Positions 8,037 through 16,121 of a stretch of DNA of 64,000 nucleotides are shown in pieces. This stretch comes from Bartonella australis AUST/NH1. GTDB lineage: Bacteria > Pseudomonadota > Alphaproteobacteria > Rhizobiales > Rhizobiaceae. The notes below the pieces were generated by a model. It saw only the letters and a program-made list of their open reading frames with translations. It was not told the origin of the DNA and did no database searches. The position numbers and the translations under genes are program-made. The stretch spans positions 1,178,001-1,242,000 of the forward strand of contig NC_020300.1 in assembly GCF_000341355.1 (NCBI RefSeq). Reading direction: 5' to 3'. Within the stretch, counting starts at the first letter, position 1. Each line of letters begins with the position of its first letter.

Positions 8037-8600
8037 TCATGAGGTTTTAGAAATAAGATCTTCGTAAAATAATATTTCCGAGCGCAATTCTCCAACAACG
8101 TGATTAGTGCCCGGTTCTTTTATTTGTGCTGTGCTGAAATAACCGTTGCGGCCGGAAAATTTTATCCAATGCGATAATCGGTTGGGGTTCAAAGTCGAGC
8201 CGATTAAATAGCCGTAAAATTGCTGGAGCTTACCGTTAGACTTTGCCAGCAATAATTGGGAATATTCCATTAAATCAGCAACGTGATTATCCATTGAAAC
8301 GCCGGGGGCCTTAAACTCTACGATGACGGCAGCACCTTCCTTGTTTAAAATTGCTATATCAGGCCTTTTTAAATTATTTTCTTCCACGTTTCCTTTAAAT
8401 CTTCGTAACAGCTCTTCCATCCTCTCGTCTATGTCTTGCTCAAAAAAAGGACTATTATCAGGAAGTCTAATTGACGAAAGCGCTTTATCCGAGGCTATAT
8501 AATCATAATACTGGTATTCTTCATTCAATAGCCAAATATCATGCTCTGACGTTTCATCACTATCTTTCTTCTCTGCAAGAGAATGCTCTTGTCTATGCAT
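8037..8600 (-). CDS. PD-(D/E)XK nuclease-like cargo protein
   Basis: The 187-residue protein carries RPDIAILNKEGAAVIVEFKAP in the middle, which fits the PD-(D/E)XK nuclease core (Asp, then Glu-x-Lys on adjacent strands). The flanking part (WLLNEEYQYYDYIASDKALSSI and DLMEYSQLLLAKSNGKLQQFYGYLIG) resembles the C-terminal domain of large GHKL-ATPase defence-type proteins, so this may be a cut-down version of such a protein. The first codons, ribosome binding site and promoter are shared with the methyltransferase at 4428-5732. It is prophage cargo next to the lysis genes. A role in defence or in restriction together with the methyltransferase is inference only. Confidence 0.65.
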   Translation of the reverse strand: MHRQEHSLAEKKDSDETSEHDIWLLNEEYQYYDYIASDKALSSIRLPDNSPFFEQDIDERMEELLRRFKGNVEENNLKRPDIAILNKEGAAVIVEFKAPGVSMDNHVADLMEYSQLLLAKSNGKLQQFYGYLIGSTLNPNRLSHWIKFSGRNGYFSTAQIKEPGTNHVVGELRSEILFYEDLISKTS

Positions 8601-8762
8601 GGGATAATCTTCCTTAGGGGTGCGTTTACACGTTCGTTATTATCGCACAAAAATGCAATAATAATCAATAAGTTAAAAGATTTTTTCACTAGATTTCCAC
8701 CCACAAATCCTGGCTCCCTGGGTGTTATGCTTTAAGATTTGGCGGGCTAAGGAGAGGCTCAT
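8569..8762. repeat. ~190-bp direct repeat, copy 2 (cargo-slot boundary)
   Basis: Partner of 5701-5893. This copy is continuous with the complete o-spanin gene, so it is the original side of the slot, and copy 1 carries only the 3' part of that gene. Confidence 0.85.
8639..8668 (-). promoter_or_regulatory. Promoter of the nuclease-like cargo gene
   Basis: On the minus strand TTGATT (8668-8663), an 18-base spacer and GATAAT (8644-8639), identical to the promoter at 5771-5800. AAGGAAG follows as ribosome binding site before the ATG at 8600. Confidence 0.6.
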
Positions 8763-8900
8763 ATCAGCCACATCCCTTGATGTTGAATAAATCGGAAACC
8801 ACCCTATGCAAGACGAAGACGGCACTCTATTTGTCGCGCACCCATTTAAGCAGATTAGAGCGCACGCTATTATCGTCCATTTGATCAATTTCATGATCAA
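8673..8900 (-). CDS. o-spanin (Rz1-like outer-membrane lipoprotein)
   Basis: The 75-residue protein has a short hydrophobic signal and a lipobox (CLNGC, Cys at about residue 21), then a small mature part (CIGWFPIYSTSRDVADMSLSLARQIL). It starts inside the preceding Rz-like frame, overlapping it out of phase, the usual nested Rz/Rz1 arrangement. With the i-spanin it would bridge inner and outer membranes and fuse them at lysis. A homologue lies at 55667-55879. The last part of this gene is duplicated at ~5820-5890. Confidence 0.75.
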   Translation of the reverse strand: MIMKLIKWTIIACALICLNGCATNRVPSSSCIGWFPIYSTSRDVADMSLSLARQILKHNTQGARICGWKSSEKIF

Positions 8901-9045
8901 CCTCCAGTCTTATTTGCGCGGCCTTTAAATCAGCCTGGCTTTGTCTATCCCGCTCTTTCTCCCGTCCAAGCTTAAAGATCTTGAAGAAGGCCATAAAAAA
9001 AGCGGCTAATGCCGCACCCATCATCAGCAGATAGTTTTTCACCAT
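8827..9045 (-). CDS. i-spanin (Rz-like)
   Basis: 72 residues from the ATG at 9045, which overlaps the endolysin stop codon (TAATG). One N-terminal membrane segment (YLLMMGAALAAFFMAFFKIF) is followed by a charged helical region (GREKERDRQSQADLKAAQIR) likely to form a coiled coil in the periplasm. It partners the o-spanin frame nested in its 3' end. A close homologue is at 55806-56021. An upstream start at 9078 is possible but lacks support. Confidence 0.75.
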   Translation of the reverse strand: MVKNYLLMMGAALAAFFMAFFKIFKLGREKERDRQSQADLKAAQIRLEVDHEIDQMDDNSVRSNLLKWVRDK

Positions 9046-9722
9046 TATGCTTCCTTCAAGCGCTTCATCGTGGCCCACAATCCGAACCCAACACCTGCAA
9101 GCGTCAAGGCTAAAAACGCATAGCGCATTATATCCAGATTACCGATAAAAGGCTCTAGCTGGTGAGCTGCCTCAGAACATGTAGATCCCAAAAGCCCTAA
9201 ACCCGCAACGATGGCCGATTTCCCCTCACCTGTCTTATGGAAACGTTGACGTTCAGGTTCTGCACACTCAACACATTGTGATGCGATAAAGGAGCCCTTA
9301 GACCACAAACCTATTTCCGCAGCACGGCGATTGATTAAGCCTTGCGATCTTTTTCCAGAGCAATATACCCAACGATTGAGCTGTCCGGGCACACAGTCGT
9401 AATCACCTTGATTGAGCTTCTTAACCAGGGTAGATTCTTTGAAAGCAGCTACACCAATATTGAACGCAAAGGAAACAAGGGCGGCAAACTGGTTGTCATT
9501 CAAGTCCACCTTGACTGCTTCATGAACAGCCCGCTCAAAGCCTATGAGATCCTTTTTTAAAAGCACATCAGCTTGCTTAGCCGTGATCGTCTCCCCCGCT
9601 TTAACATTCTCTGTATGGCCGTAACCAATGGTCCAAACTCCTCCAATATCCTGGTAGGATTCAAGCCGTAAACCTTCCCACCTCTTGAGAGCTTCAATGC
9701 CGTCTTTATTGATTTTTCGCAT
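9045..9722 (-). CDS. Phage endolysin (GH24 lysozyme) with C-terminal membrane segments
   Basis: The protein is 225 residues from the ATG at 9722, preceded by a perfect AGGAGG. The lysozyme domain shows the T4-type catalytic spacing Glu16-x8-Asp25-x5-Thr31 (RWEGLRLESYQD, GGVWTIGYGHT) and QFAALVSFAFNIG around residues 75-87. After about residue 150 the chain has two hydrophobic segments (IVAGLGLLG and IMRYAFLALTLAGVGFGLWA), so it is membrane-attached, and no separate holin gene is visible in the cluster. The C-terminal part may supply holin or pinholin function. Order lysozyme, Rz, Rz1 is standard. Confidence 0.9.
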   Translation of the reverse strand: MRKINKDGIEALKRWEGLRLESYQDIGGVWTIGYGHTENVKAGETITAKQADVLLKKDLIGFERAVHEAVKVDLNDNQFAALVSFAFNIGVAAFKESTLVKKLNQGDYDCVPGQLNRWVYCSGKRSQGLINRRAAEIGLWSKGSFIASQCVECAEPERQRFHKTGEGKSAIVAGLGLLGSTCSEAAHQLEPFIGNLDIMRYAFLALTLAGVGFGLWATMKRLKEA

Positions 9723-9780
9723 AAATACCTCCTGCCGTAGCTTAGCCATTAAAGTGGACTTTCATTTTTAGAATGCCCCC

Positions 9781-11085
9781 TCATATATCGCCTTCTTCCA
9801 TGTGAATGACGCCCTCGCCTTCATCATAAGATGCATCTGGCGGAGCATTTGGGTCGATAGTATCATCCTTATCTGGCATCGTATTTGCTACATTTCCTGC
9901 AGCATCTTCCTGCGCTTTATCAAAAAGCTCGCAGTCTATTCTCGTTGTATATCCGCCCGTTCTATCGAGTTTGTGTTTGACACTTTTTATACACCACTCA
10001 GCAGGAATGTAAGGCCGAAATGGTGGCTCCTGTACAAGTTTTGCTTCTGCTTGAACAAAGGGATCACCGCCAATATCGCACGAAAAAGATGACTTCCCTC
10101 GTGATGACTTATTGCGGTAAGCGGCGATTGCTGCAACCGCTTCTGATTGATTATGATAGGTGTATTTTAATTCATGAAAAGGCGGGTTACCAACTTTGAC
10201 TTCCTTTTTTTCACCACTGCGTATATCATGATAAGTTGCGGTAACGCCGCCCTTTTTTTCTTCCTCTTGCTTTTCAGGTTCTTTGACTGTCGTTTCTGGT
10301 TCAGGTGGGTCCGGCATGTCCTTTTCATCCATGTGAATGAAATCCCCACCATCATCAATCTCTTCGGGTTCTCGTATATCCGCCGCGGCTTTTTGGTCGT
10401 CTCCGGCATCTGTTTCTAAGCCATTTGCGGCACCAGCTTCATCACGCGCACTATATTTAAAATCCCAAGAGGTGCATAATTTTTCATGAATAACCACGAC
10501 AGGAAGTGTTTCACCAGTTATAGCTTTGCCTTCACCACGTTTAGCGAGAACAAGTTTGCCATTAACGGGCTTTGCGACAGCATCATATTCCCCCGCAAGA
10601 CGCGCTGCAAAAGCCATATCGCTTTCAGCAGTTTGGTCTATGTGACGGACAACAATTTTTGCAAGAGTAGGATCAACTTTTGGCGTATAGCCGTTGCGCT
10701 GTGCTATCTCCTGGATGATATTCCCTAATGTTTGCTGGTGATAAGATTGGCTTTTTGGCGTCCTATAAGACGTGTTCATGGATGCCGCGCGTCCTGTAAC
10801 ACTTAAATTTCGTGGTGGACTACTAACAGATATCTCATCAATCAAATAGGCTCCCATATTGCGTATTTTGCCACCCTCATATCCAAGTGTCACAGAAATG
10901 ATTGTCCCTATTAAAGGGATATCGAGCGAGCCGTTATCACTGTCCCGTACACGGTCATCAAGCTCTATGGTGATACGATCACTTTTGTTCTCTGCCTCAT
11001 CGGTGATTTCAATCGACAACACATAATTCATTAAGCTTCTTGTGATGTCTTCTCCATTTGCTGTAACCGTGCAAAAAGGTTTCAT
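9781..11085 (-). CDS. D: Phage late control / tail protein D (P2 gpD family)
   Basis: 434 residues from the ATG at 11085, which overlaps the stop of the X gene (ATGA). The N-terminal region (VTANGEDITRSLMNYVLSIE and DEAENKSDRITIELDD) and the middle (ESDMAFAARLAGEYDAVAKP, KLVLAKRG) are typical of P2 gpD and related contractile-injection hub proteins, which sit at the baseplate centre under the spike. It is the last gene of the tail operon, directly after X. The C-terminal third is acidic and proline-rich (PDPPEPETTVKEPEKQEEE), an unusually low-complexity linker. Confidence 0.88.
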   Translation of the reverse strand: MKPFCTVTANGEDITRSLMNYVLSIEITDEAENKSDRITIELDDRVRDSDNGSLDIPLIGTIISVTLGYEGGKIRNMGAYLIDEISVSSPPRNLSVTGRAASMNTSYRTPKSQSYHQQTLGNIIQEIAQRNGYTPKVDPTLAKIVVRHIDQTAESDMAFAARLAGEYDAVAKPVNGKLVLAKRGEGKAITGETLPVVVIHEKLCTSWDFKYSARDEAGAANGLETDAGDDQKAAADIREPEEIDDGGDFIHMDEKDMPDPPEPETTVKEPEKQEEEKKGGVTATYHDIRSGEKKEVKVGNPPFHELKYTYHNQSEAVAAIAAYRNKSSRGKSSFSCDIGGDPFVQAEAKLVQEPPFRPYIPAEWCIKSVKHKLDRTGGYTTRIDCELFDKAQEDAAGNVANTMPDKDDTIDPNAPPDASYDEGEGVIHMEEGDI

Positions 11086-11306
11086 TGCCTGCTGCCCCAA
11101 ATTCTGATCACTGGCATCGCTTTGGGATAAGGCAGGACAGGTAAGAGGATAGTGATGCCCGCTTCTAAGATTGGCCCATATTCTGCAAGTCCAAAATTAG
11201 CCGCATAGACGCGCTCAACAGCAAGCGCTTGCTGACCTTTGGTATAATATTTCCAGCAAATGGCATCAACCATATCGCCTTCTTTGGTCACATAAAGATC
11301 ACTCAT
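11082..11306 (-). CDS. X: Tail protein X (LysM-like, P2 gpX family)
   Basis: The 74-residue protein is short and typical: YVTKEGDMVDAICWKYY at the start, ANFGLAEYGPILEAGITILLP in the middle. It fits the LysM-like X protein thought to plug or connect the tail tube. It overlaps the U gene (TAATG) upstream and D downstream, so it is translationally coupled to both. Confidence 0.9.
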   Translation of the reverse strand: MSDLYVTKEGDMVDAICWKYYTKGQQALAVERVYAANFGLAEYGPILEAGITILLPVLPYPKAMPVIRIWGSRQ

Positions 11307-11683
11307 TAATCTTCACCATATTCTTTTAAATGCACGGTAAATTCTTGTTTCTTGGGAAGGCCATTTTGATGAAAAACGCTCTGCGTTTCGCTCACGGAAA
11401 GGATGACAAATTTGCCTAAAATCAGGCCCTGACCCGTCACCAGGATGTGAGGTCCCCCATGCGCCATGTGCCGCAAATATTCTAGCTGTCCATAACCGCC
11501 TTTGAAATCTGGATAAATCACGCCTGTTAAAGAAAATTCCACATTTGCAGCAGCAGGCAATTGAAGTGCCGTTTTTCGTCCCAATCGCCCTTGCTCAACC
11601 CACGGGACCTCGTAAGACATATCAAGTGTTTGATAGGCTGCTGTTTCAATCGAAAAAATAAAACACCCTAAAGCCAGCATCAT
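11306..11683 (-). CDS. U: Tail protein U (P2 gpU family)
   Basis: The 125-residue protein has the family traits PWVEQGRLGRKTALQ and TGVIYPDFKGGYGQLEYLR, and the glycine-rich HGGPHILVTGQGLILGKFVI. P2 gpU acts in tail completion near the tube end. The gene order T-U-X-D is exactly that of P2. Confidence 0.9.
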   Translation of the reverse strand: MMLALGCFIFSIETAAYQTLDMSYEVPWVEQGRLGRKTALQLPAAANVEFSLTGVIYPDFKGGYGQLEYLRHMAHGGPHILVTGQGLILGKFVILSVSETQSVFHQNGLPKKQEFTVHLKEYGED

Positions 11684-11688
11684 GGTAT

Positions 11689-13572
11689 TTAGTCCGAAAG
11701 GCTGGAGGCTATAGCTAAGCGTTGTTGCTTAGCATGGCGTTCAAATGCTCGGTTAACCGCCGCGTGGATTTCTTCCGTGGAACCATTTCCCCCCGAAATA
11801 TTTAAATTTGTAATGGTTATAGAAGCGTCTATTTCTGCTGATCTATGGACCCTAATAGGTTCAGGAGCCTTAAAGGATCCAACTTTTACATTTGTTGCCT
11901 CCCCGTATTCTGTTTTGACTTCACCTGGATGGAAACCATTATCGCTTTTTCCAGACGGAGTGCTCGTAACAACTGCCCTATCAACCATTCTTTTTGCGCG
12001 CGCATTAGTTTCATCGGTGAAGGTTTTCAGAGTTTCCGTTGAAGTTTTATTGATCGTGACGTTAAAACCTAACTTTTCTTTTATCCAATTGGGCATCCAA
12101 CTCGTTAATTTGTTAACGCTATCGCTGAACCAATTGCACAGAGCATTCCATTTGCTTTTCATGCCTTCCCATAATCCCGCAATGAGATTAGAGCCTGCTT
12201 CGATTAAATTGTGCTCCAGCAACCACTTAACCAATGCGTTGATTTTTTTGGCTATCCAATAGAGTGGTGAAAAATCTTTAAAGAGAGTTATTAATTCATC
12301 AAAAACGTTACTGCATAAGCCGACAAAAGAATCCCATAATTTTCCTATAAAGCCTGCGACCCTATCCCAGTTTTTGTAGAGCAGATACCCAGCCCCCACA
12401 AGCAATGCAATGCCCCCAATTATCCAACCGATAGGGGTGGTCATAATAGCGACACCTAGCGAAACGACTGCTTCCCCAACCACAATTAAAGACGCAATGA
12501 GCGGGCCCACAATGAAAGCGCTAAGCGCAACGAGACCAACCTTAAAGAGTGTTATTTCACCGATCAGTGGCTCCATCCACCGAAACCAGGCTTTAATGCT
12601 TTCCGTGATATCGCTGATACCCCTTCTCAAATCAGAAGCGGGATTAAGCAAATCCAGCATAAATTGCTTCAGGGTTTTTGCCCATTCAGAAGCGGTTGTT
12701 TGAATGAGATCGCGGTTTTCATCAATCAATTTTGAAAAGATATCAATCATGTCATTGAGCACGGGCATGAAACGTGAACCAATGAAATTAGCGACACCAC
12801 CTATTTTTTTCTTAAAAGCCCCAAGCTTATCACTTAAATCTGCTGCATAGTGCGCGACATCTGCACCTATTAGCCACTTTCCTTTGCGCGCCTTCGCGAA
12901 TAGTTCTTTGAAGGGCTCCATGCCTTGCGAGAGCATAGCAGCCATTTCTTTGCCATCACCACCAAATAGTAGAGCTGCGATGTGTTGCCTTTGTGCTTGA
13001 TTTTTCATTTTACTCATCTTGTCAATAATTTCTTCCAACAAGGCTGAGTTTGATTTGAGCTGTCCCGAGGCATTTTTGACAGAAATGCCAAGTGCCTTAA
13101 ACCCCATAACACCTCTTCTTTGTCCAGAGAAAGCTTGTGCAGAACGCCTATTCAAAGTTGCCAAGGACTGCTGAAAGAGTTCACCGGAATATCCTGAACG
13201 ATCAGCAGCATCACTCCATAATTGAAGCGCTGCGACACTCATACCTAGGTGCCGCGACGCGTGATGAAGGCTATCCCCCATATGTATGGTTTTCATGGTA
13301 ATGGCACTTAAGCTTGCCACAAGGCCACCACCAGCCAGCCCTAAAGCTCCGGACAAAATCGAAGCACGTTTTGCCACCGTGCTGAGGGCACCTTGAACAC
13401 CTTGCAGACTTTTGGTCATATTTTTTACCGCAGCAGAAAAACGGTGAACACCCAATTTATGCGATATCTTCTTTGAAAGGACATCAAATTCCTTTTGAAG
13501 ACGCTTGATAGGTGCAGTGAGCCCGTCTTCTAAAGACAGTTTTACTTTTGCATCTGCAACTTTTTTGCTCAT
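11689..13572 (-). CDS. T: Tail tape measure protein (gpT-like)
   Basis: The 627-residue protein has an N-terminal helical coiled part (LQKEFDVLSKKISHKLGV), a middle with TMP-like repeats, strongly hydrophobic segments near residues 345-400 (VGLVALSAFIVGPLIASLIV, GWIIGGIALLVGAGYLLYKN) and tryptophan-rich repeats after (LWDSFVGLCSNVFDELI, LWEGMKSKWNALCNWF). It sets tail length; 627 residues implies a tail of roughly 90-95 nm at 0.15 nm per residue. It follows the E/E' chaperone genes with its ATG overlapping the E' stop (ATGA). Confidence 0.93.
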   Translation of the reverse strand: MSKKVADAKVKLSLEDGLTAPIKRLQKEFDVLSKKISHKLGVHRFSAAVKNMTKSLQGVQGALSTVAKRASILSGALGLAGGGLVASLSAITMKTIHMGDSLHHASRHLGMSVAALQLWSDAADRSGYSGELFQQSLATLNRRSAQAFSGQRRGVMGFKALGISVKNASGQLKSNSALLEEIIDKMSKMKNQAQRQHIAALLFGGDGKEMAAMLSQGMEPFKELFAKARKGKWLIGADVAHYAADLSDKLGAFKKKIGGVANFIGSRFMPVLNDMIDIFSKLIDENRDLIQTTASEWAKTLKQFMLDLLNPASDLRRGISDITESIKAWFRWMEPLIGEITLFKVGLVALSAFIVGPLIASLIVVGEAVVSLGVAIMTTPIGWIIGGIALLVGAGYLLYKNWDRVAGFIGKLWDSFVGLCSNVFDELITLFKDFSPLYWIAKKINALVKWLLEHNLIEAGSNLIAGLWEGMKSKWNALCNWFSDSVNKLTSWMPNWIKEKLGFNVTINKTSTETLKTFTDETNARAKRMVDRAVVTSTPSGKSDNGFHPGEVKTEYGEATNVKVGSFKAPEPIRVHRSAEIDASITITNLNISGGNGSTEEIHAAVNRAFERHAKQQRLAIASSLSD

Positions 13573-13733
13573 TTTGTTTTATGCCTTTCTGCTGCTAGAT
13601 TACGCCAAAAAATTAACTCTTTTGGCTCCATTTCCATCATGTCTGAAAGCGGCCAATGAAAAACGATGGCGATATCGGCTATGAGTTTTGCGGCGGTTTC
13701 CCAGTCGAGGATGCCCGCCGTTTGATAAAAGAT
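13569..13733 (-). CDS. GpE-type tail chaperone extension (probable -1 frameshift product)
   Basis: In the -1 frame relative to the gene at 13679-13966, an open stretch without its own early ATG encodes ILDWETAAKLIADIAIVFHW then PLSDMMEMEPKELIFWRNLA, the hallmark of P2 GpE'. The frame opens at 13733 after a stop and closes at 13571-13569 in an ATGA overlap with the tape measure start. P2 makes E+E' by -1 frameshifting. I see CTTTTA in the overlap but no textbook slippery heptamer, so the exact shift site is uncertain. Confidence 0.7.
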   Translation of the reverse strand: MFYQTAGILDWETAAKLIADIAIVFHWPLSDMMEMEPKELIFWRNLAAERHKTK

Positions 13734-13966
13734 TCAAGAATTTCTCCAATGCCCGATAAGTCATCGATATCGAGTTCGCTGATAGCCTCATAAGGCCACC
13801 CAGAAAGGCGTGTGATCATAGCAATCGTTTGCTCTACGCCTTCCTTCTTATCAATCGCTTGCAAATCCTTTGCTTTTGGACGACGCAAAGTAATCTCACT
13901 ATGTTCTTTTCCTTCAAATTCAACAGGCATGAATAATTGATACGTAACGCTTGATTGTGATGCCAT
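13679..13966 (-). CDS. E: Tail assembly chaperone (gpE-like)
   Basis: The 95-residue protein has FMPVEFEGKEHSEITLRRPK, which is typical of phage tail assembly proteins of the Mu gp41 / P2 gpE kind. It lies two bases after the tube gene and before the tape measure. Its 3' part overlaps the GpE' frame, so both a short and a frameshifted long chaperone are expected, which guide tape-measure-templated tube assembly. Confidence 0.88.
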   Translation of the reverse strand: MASQSSVTYQLFMPVEFEGKEHSEITLRRPKAKDLQAIDKKEGVEQTIAMITRLSGWPYEAISELDIDDLSGIGEILESFIKRRASSTGKPPQNS

Positions 13967-13968
13967 TT

Positions 13969-14475
13969 TTATATTCCTAAAAATTTTCTATGCTTTGCTA
14001 ATTGATCAACACCATTGAATTTTCTCACCATGTTGATGGCGTCTATCTCGACAATTTCGACGTCTTTCTGGACATATTTAAAGTAATTCAATGCGAATGT
14101 TGCCGTAGATGTATTTTTGCCTCCTGGTTGCCATTCTGCCATTTCGAAACCTTTGCAAAGTCCTCTCATGGTGATGACAACACCTTCCGCTGCTGCACCT
14201 TGCGCTTGCACGGAACCTCGTAATGAGATGTCTACATCAGGACGTCCTAATTGCGTCATAAGCTCTGGAGAGCAATCAGAAATGGTCATGGCGAGTGTCA
14301 AAACTTCGAGACCCATATCAATCTCAATGGGCACATCCATGCCGCCTCCTCGGTAACTTTCAACGGTAAAATTCAAATTCGGGGGGGTTACACTTTCGCA
14401 TTTGGCCTGATATGGAATGCCATCGACATAAATATTAAAATATTTCAGAACTCTTGGTAAAACGGGTACGGCCAT
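13969..14475 (-). CDS. FII: Major tail tube protein (FII family)
   Basis: The 168-residue protein begins MAVPVLPRVLKYFNIYVDG, which is characteristic of P2 FII tube subunits, and ends with FNGVDQLAKHRKFLGI. It forms the inner tube of the contractile tail. It starts exactly at the stop of the sheath gene (overlap at 14475). Confidence 0.94.
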   Translation of the reverse strand: MAVPVLPRVLKYFNIYVDGIPYQAKCESVTPPNLNFTVESYRGGGMDVPIEIDMGLEVLTLAMTISDCSPELMTQLGRPDVDISLRGSVQAQGAAAEGVVITMRGLCKGFEMAEWQPGGKNTSTATFALNYFKYVQKDVEIVEIDAINMVRKFNGVDQLAKHRKFLGI

Positions 14476-15866
14476 TAAAAGATCTCCTCTAAATAATCAC
14501 TGACGATTTGTGAACGGAATGTGATATGTTCTGCCGGTGTTGTTGGTGTGAATTCCACGTTGAAATAGACTTTGCCACTTTCAAGAGCGCTAGCTGTGTT
14601 CAGTTCTGGATCGGGAGCGCAATGCCCACCAAGAATGGCGCCTTGTGCTTTTAAATCGCGTAAGTAAGCATTGACGCTTTCACTCACATCGTTCATGTAG
14701 GTTTTTTTGATATTGCGATCGACTGCCCATAGATGCCCGCGTAAAACGGCATCATTGATCATATCCGCAGTTCTCACCACCGATAAAAAAGCAAATTTTG
14801 CGTCACTTGAAAGTGTGCGGTTGCCCCATAGGCGATAACCGTTTTCCCGGATAATAGTCGTGATATTTTGTTCGTTAAGAAGATTGGCGCGGCTAGAGCT
14901 GTCACCGATAGAAAAATCAATCGGGCGTGCTATACCAACAATCCCATTGATTACTTTATTTGAAGGGGAATGCCAAAAACCATTTGCAGCGTCAGTTTTG
15001 GCAATGACACCTGCAACTGCTGCACTCGCCGGTTCTTCTAAGATTTTGCCATTTCGATTAACCTTCACAAAGGGATCAATGAGAATGACACGTTTTGAAT
15101 CAAAATCTTGTGCCGCAGCAAGAGCTGCTTCATCTGTCGTGTTTGGTGCATCAATCACCACAATAGCACGCAGACGTTCTGCAATACCGATGAGTTCTGC
15201 TGCCACAGGATTAGACGTTATACTGGTTTCAGCCTTGGCGGTAGCACCAGTCCCGTCACCTTCAATGGTTACAATTGGAGCAGTTTGATAATCAAAGCTA
15301 TTTTTCTTTATGACGATAGACGTCACTTTCCCATCCGTAAGGATCGCTTCTGCTTCTATATCACCGGCAATCTTAACTGTCGCCTGGGTGTAACCACTCC
15401 CTTGGTTTGTAACATCAATCTTGTTAATGCTAAGAGGACGCTTATGGGTAAAGCCTGGAGCGATCAGGATGCGTGGTGTTTGCCCCACAAGGGATTGTGC
15501 TCCAATCAAAGCGTGAACGCCTTCATAAGAACCATTTGCGTCCACACCACCCAGAATATTCGTCAATGTTGCGCTCTCATCGTCGCCTTCCTTTACCCGT
15601 ACGACAACAACAACAGCTCCCACTTGCTTGAAAATCAGGTCAAGAGCATTGGGCAAAGTGCCGCGTCTCTTGCCTGTTTTATCAAGTTTGGCTGCTTGTG
15701 AAAGAGAACCTGATATCAAAACCGGTGTGTTGAGAGGAAAGGCTAGCTCGTCTGCATCCGGTGCTGTGCCGACAATGCCGATAACCGCTGATTGAACCGC
15801 GCGAAGGGGACGCGTGGCATCATCAACCTCGACGACTTCAACGCCGTGTAAAAAATCTGTCGCCAT
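14475..15866 (-). CDS. FI: Tail sheath protein (FI family)
   Basis: The 463-residue protein begins with HGVEVVEVDDATRPLRAVQS and contains SAVIGIVGTAPDAD, RLWGNRTLSSD and the C-terminal VEFTPTTPAEHITF, all typical of P2 FI sheath proteins. The sheath contracts to drive the tube into the host cell. At residues ~146-218 there is an extra beta-rich insertion (NQGSGYTQATVKIAGD ... APIVTIEGDGTGATAKA) of a type seen as decoration in phage tail proteins. Together with FII it heads the sheath-to-D operon. Confidence 0.95.
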   Translation of the reverse strand: MATDFLHGVEVVEVDDATRPLRAVQSAVIGIVGTAPDADELAFPLNTPVLISGSLSQAAKLDKTGKRRGTLPNALDLIFKQVGAVVVVVRVKEGDDESATLTNILGGVDANGSYEGVHALIGAQSLVGQTPRILIAPGFTHKRPLSINKIDVTNQGSGYTQATVKIAGDIEAEAILTDGKVTSIVIKKNSFDYQTAPIVTIEGDGTGATAKAETSITSNPVAAELIGIAERLRAIVVIDAPNTTDEAALAAAQDFDSKRVILIDPFVKVNRNGKILEEPASAAVAGVIAKTDAANGFWHSPSNKVINGIVGIARPIDFSIGDSSSRANLLNEQNITTIIRENGYRLWGNRTLSSDAKFAFLSVVRTADMINDAVLRGHLWAVDRNIKKTYMNDVSESVNAYLRDLKAQGAILGGHCAPDPELNTASALESGKVYFNVEFTPTTPAEHITFRSQIVSDYLEEIF

Positions 15867-16121
15867 GCTTTATGCTCCTTTAAAATGGTTGGATGATTTT
15901 AAGATTAATGGGGGGTGAAAAACTCATTATACTTCCCGCCGATTCATATAATGAGTTAATAGAATCCCGTTCCGCTATAGAACCTCTCGTCTATGCAGAT
16001 GCCTCAAAGGATATATGAGATGATTTAGATTGTGCTTTAGATGATAGTTGGAATGGCGATGAAAATATCTAAAGTCGGCGCTATCGTCCGATATGATTAT
16101 TTGCTTCTGATAAGCAAATTT

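Noticed and set aside
13600..13791. 63-residue frame overlapping the tail chaperone
   Set aside because: The real second product is in another frame (13569-13733) with a clear GpE' signature; this frame is a shadow.
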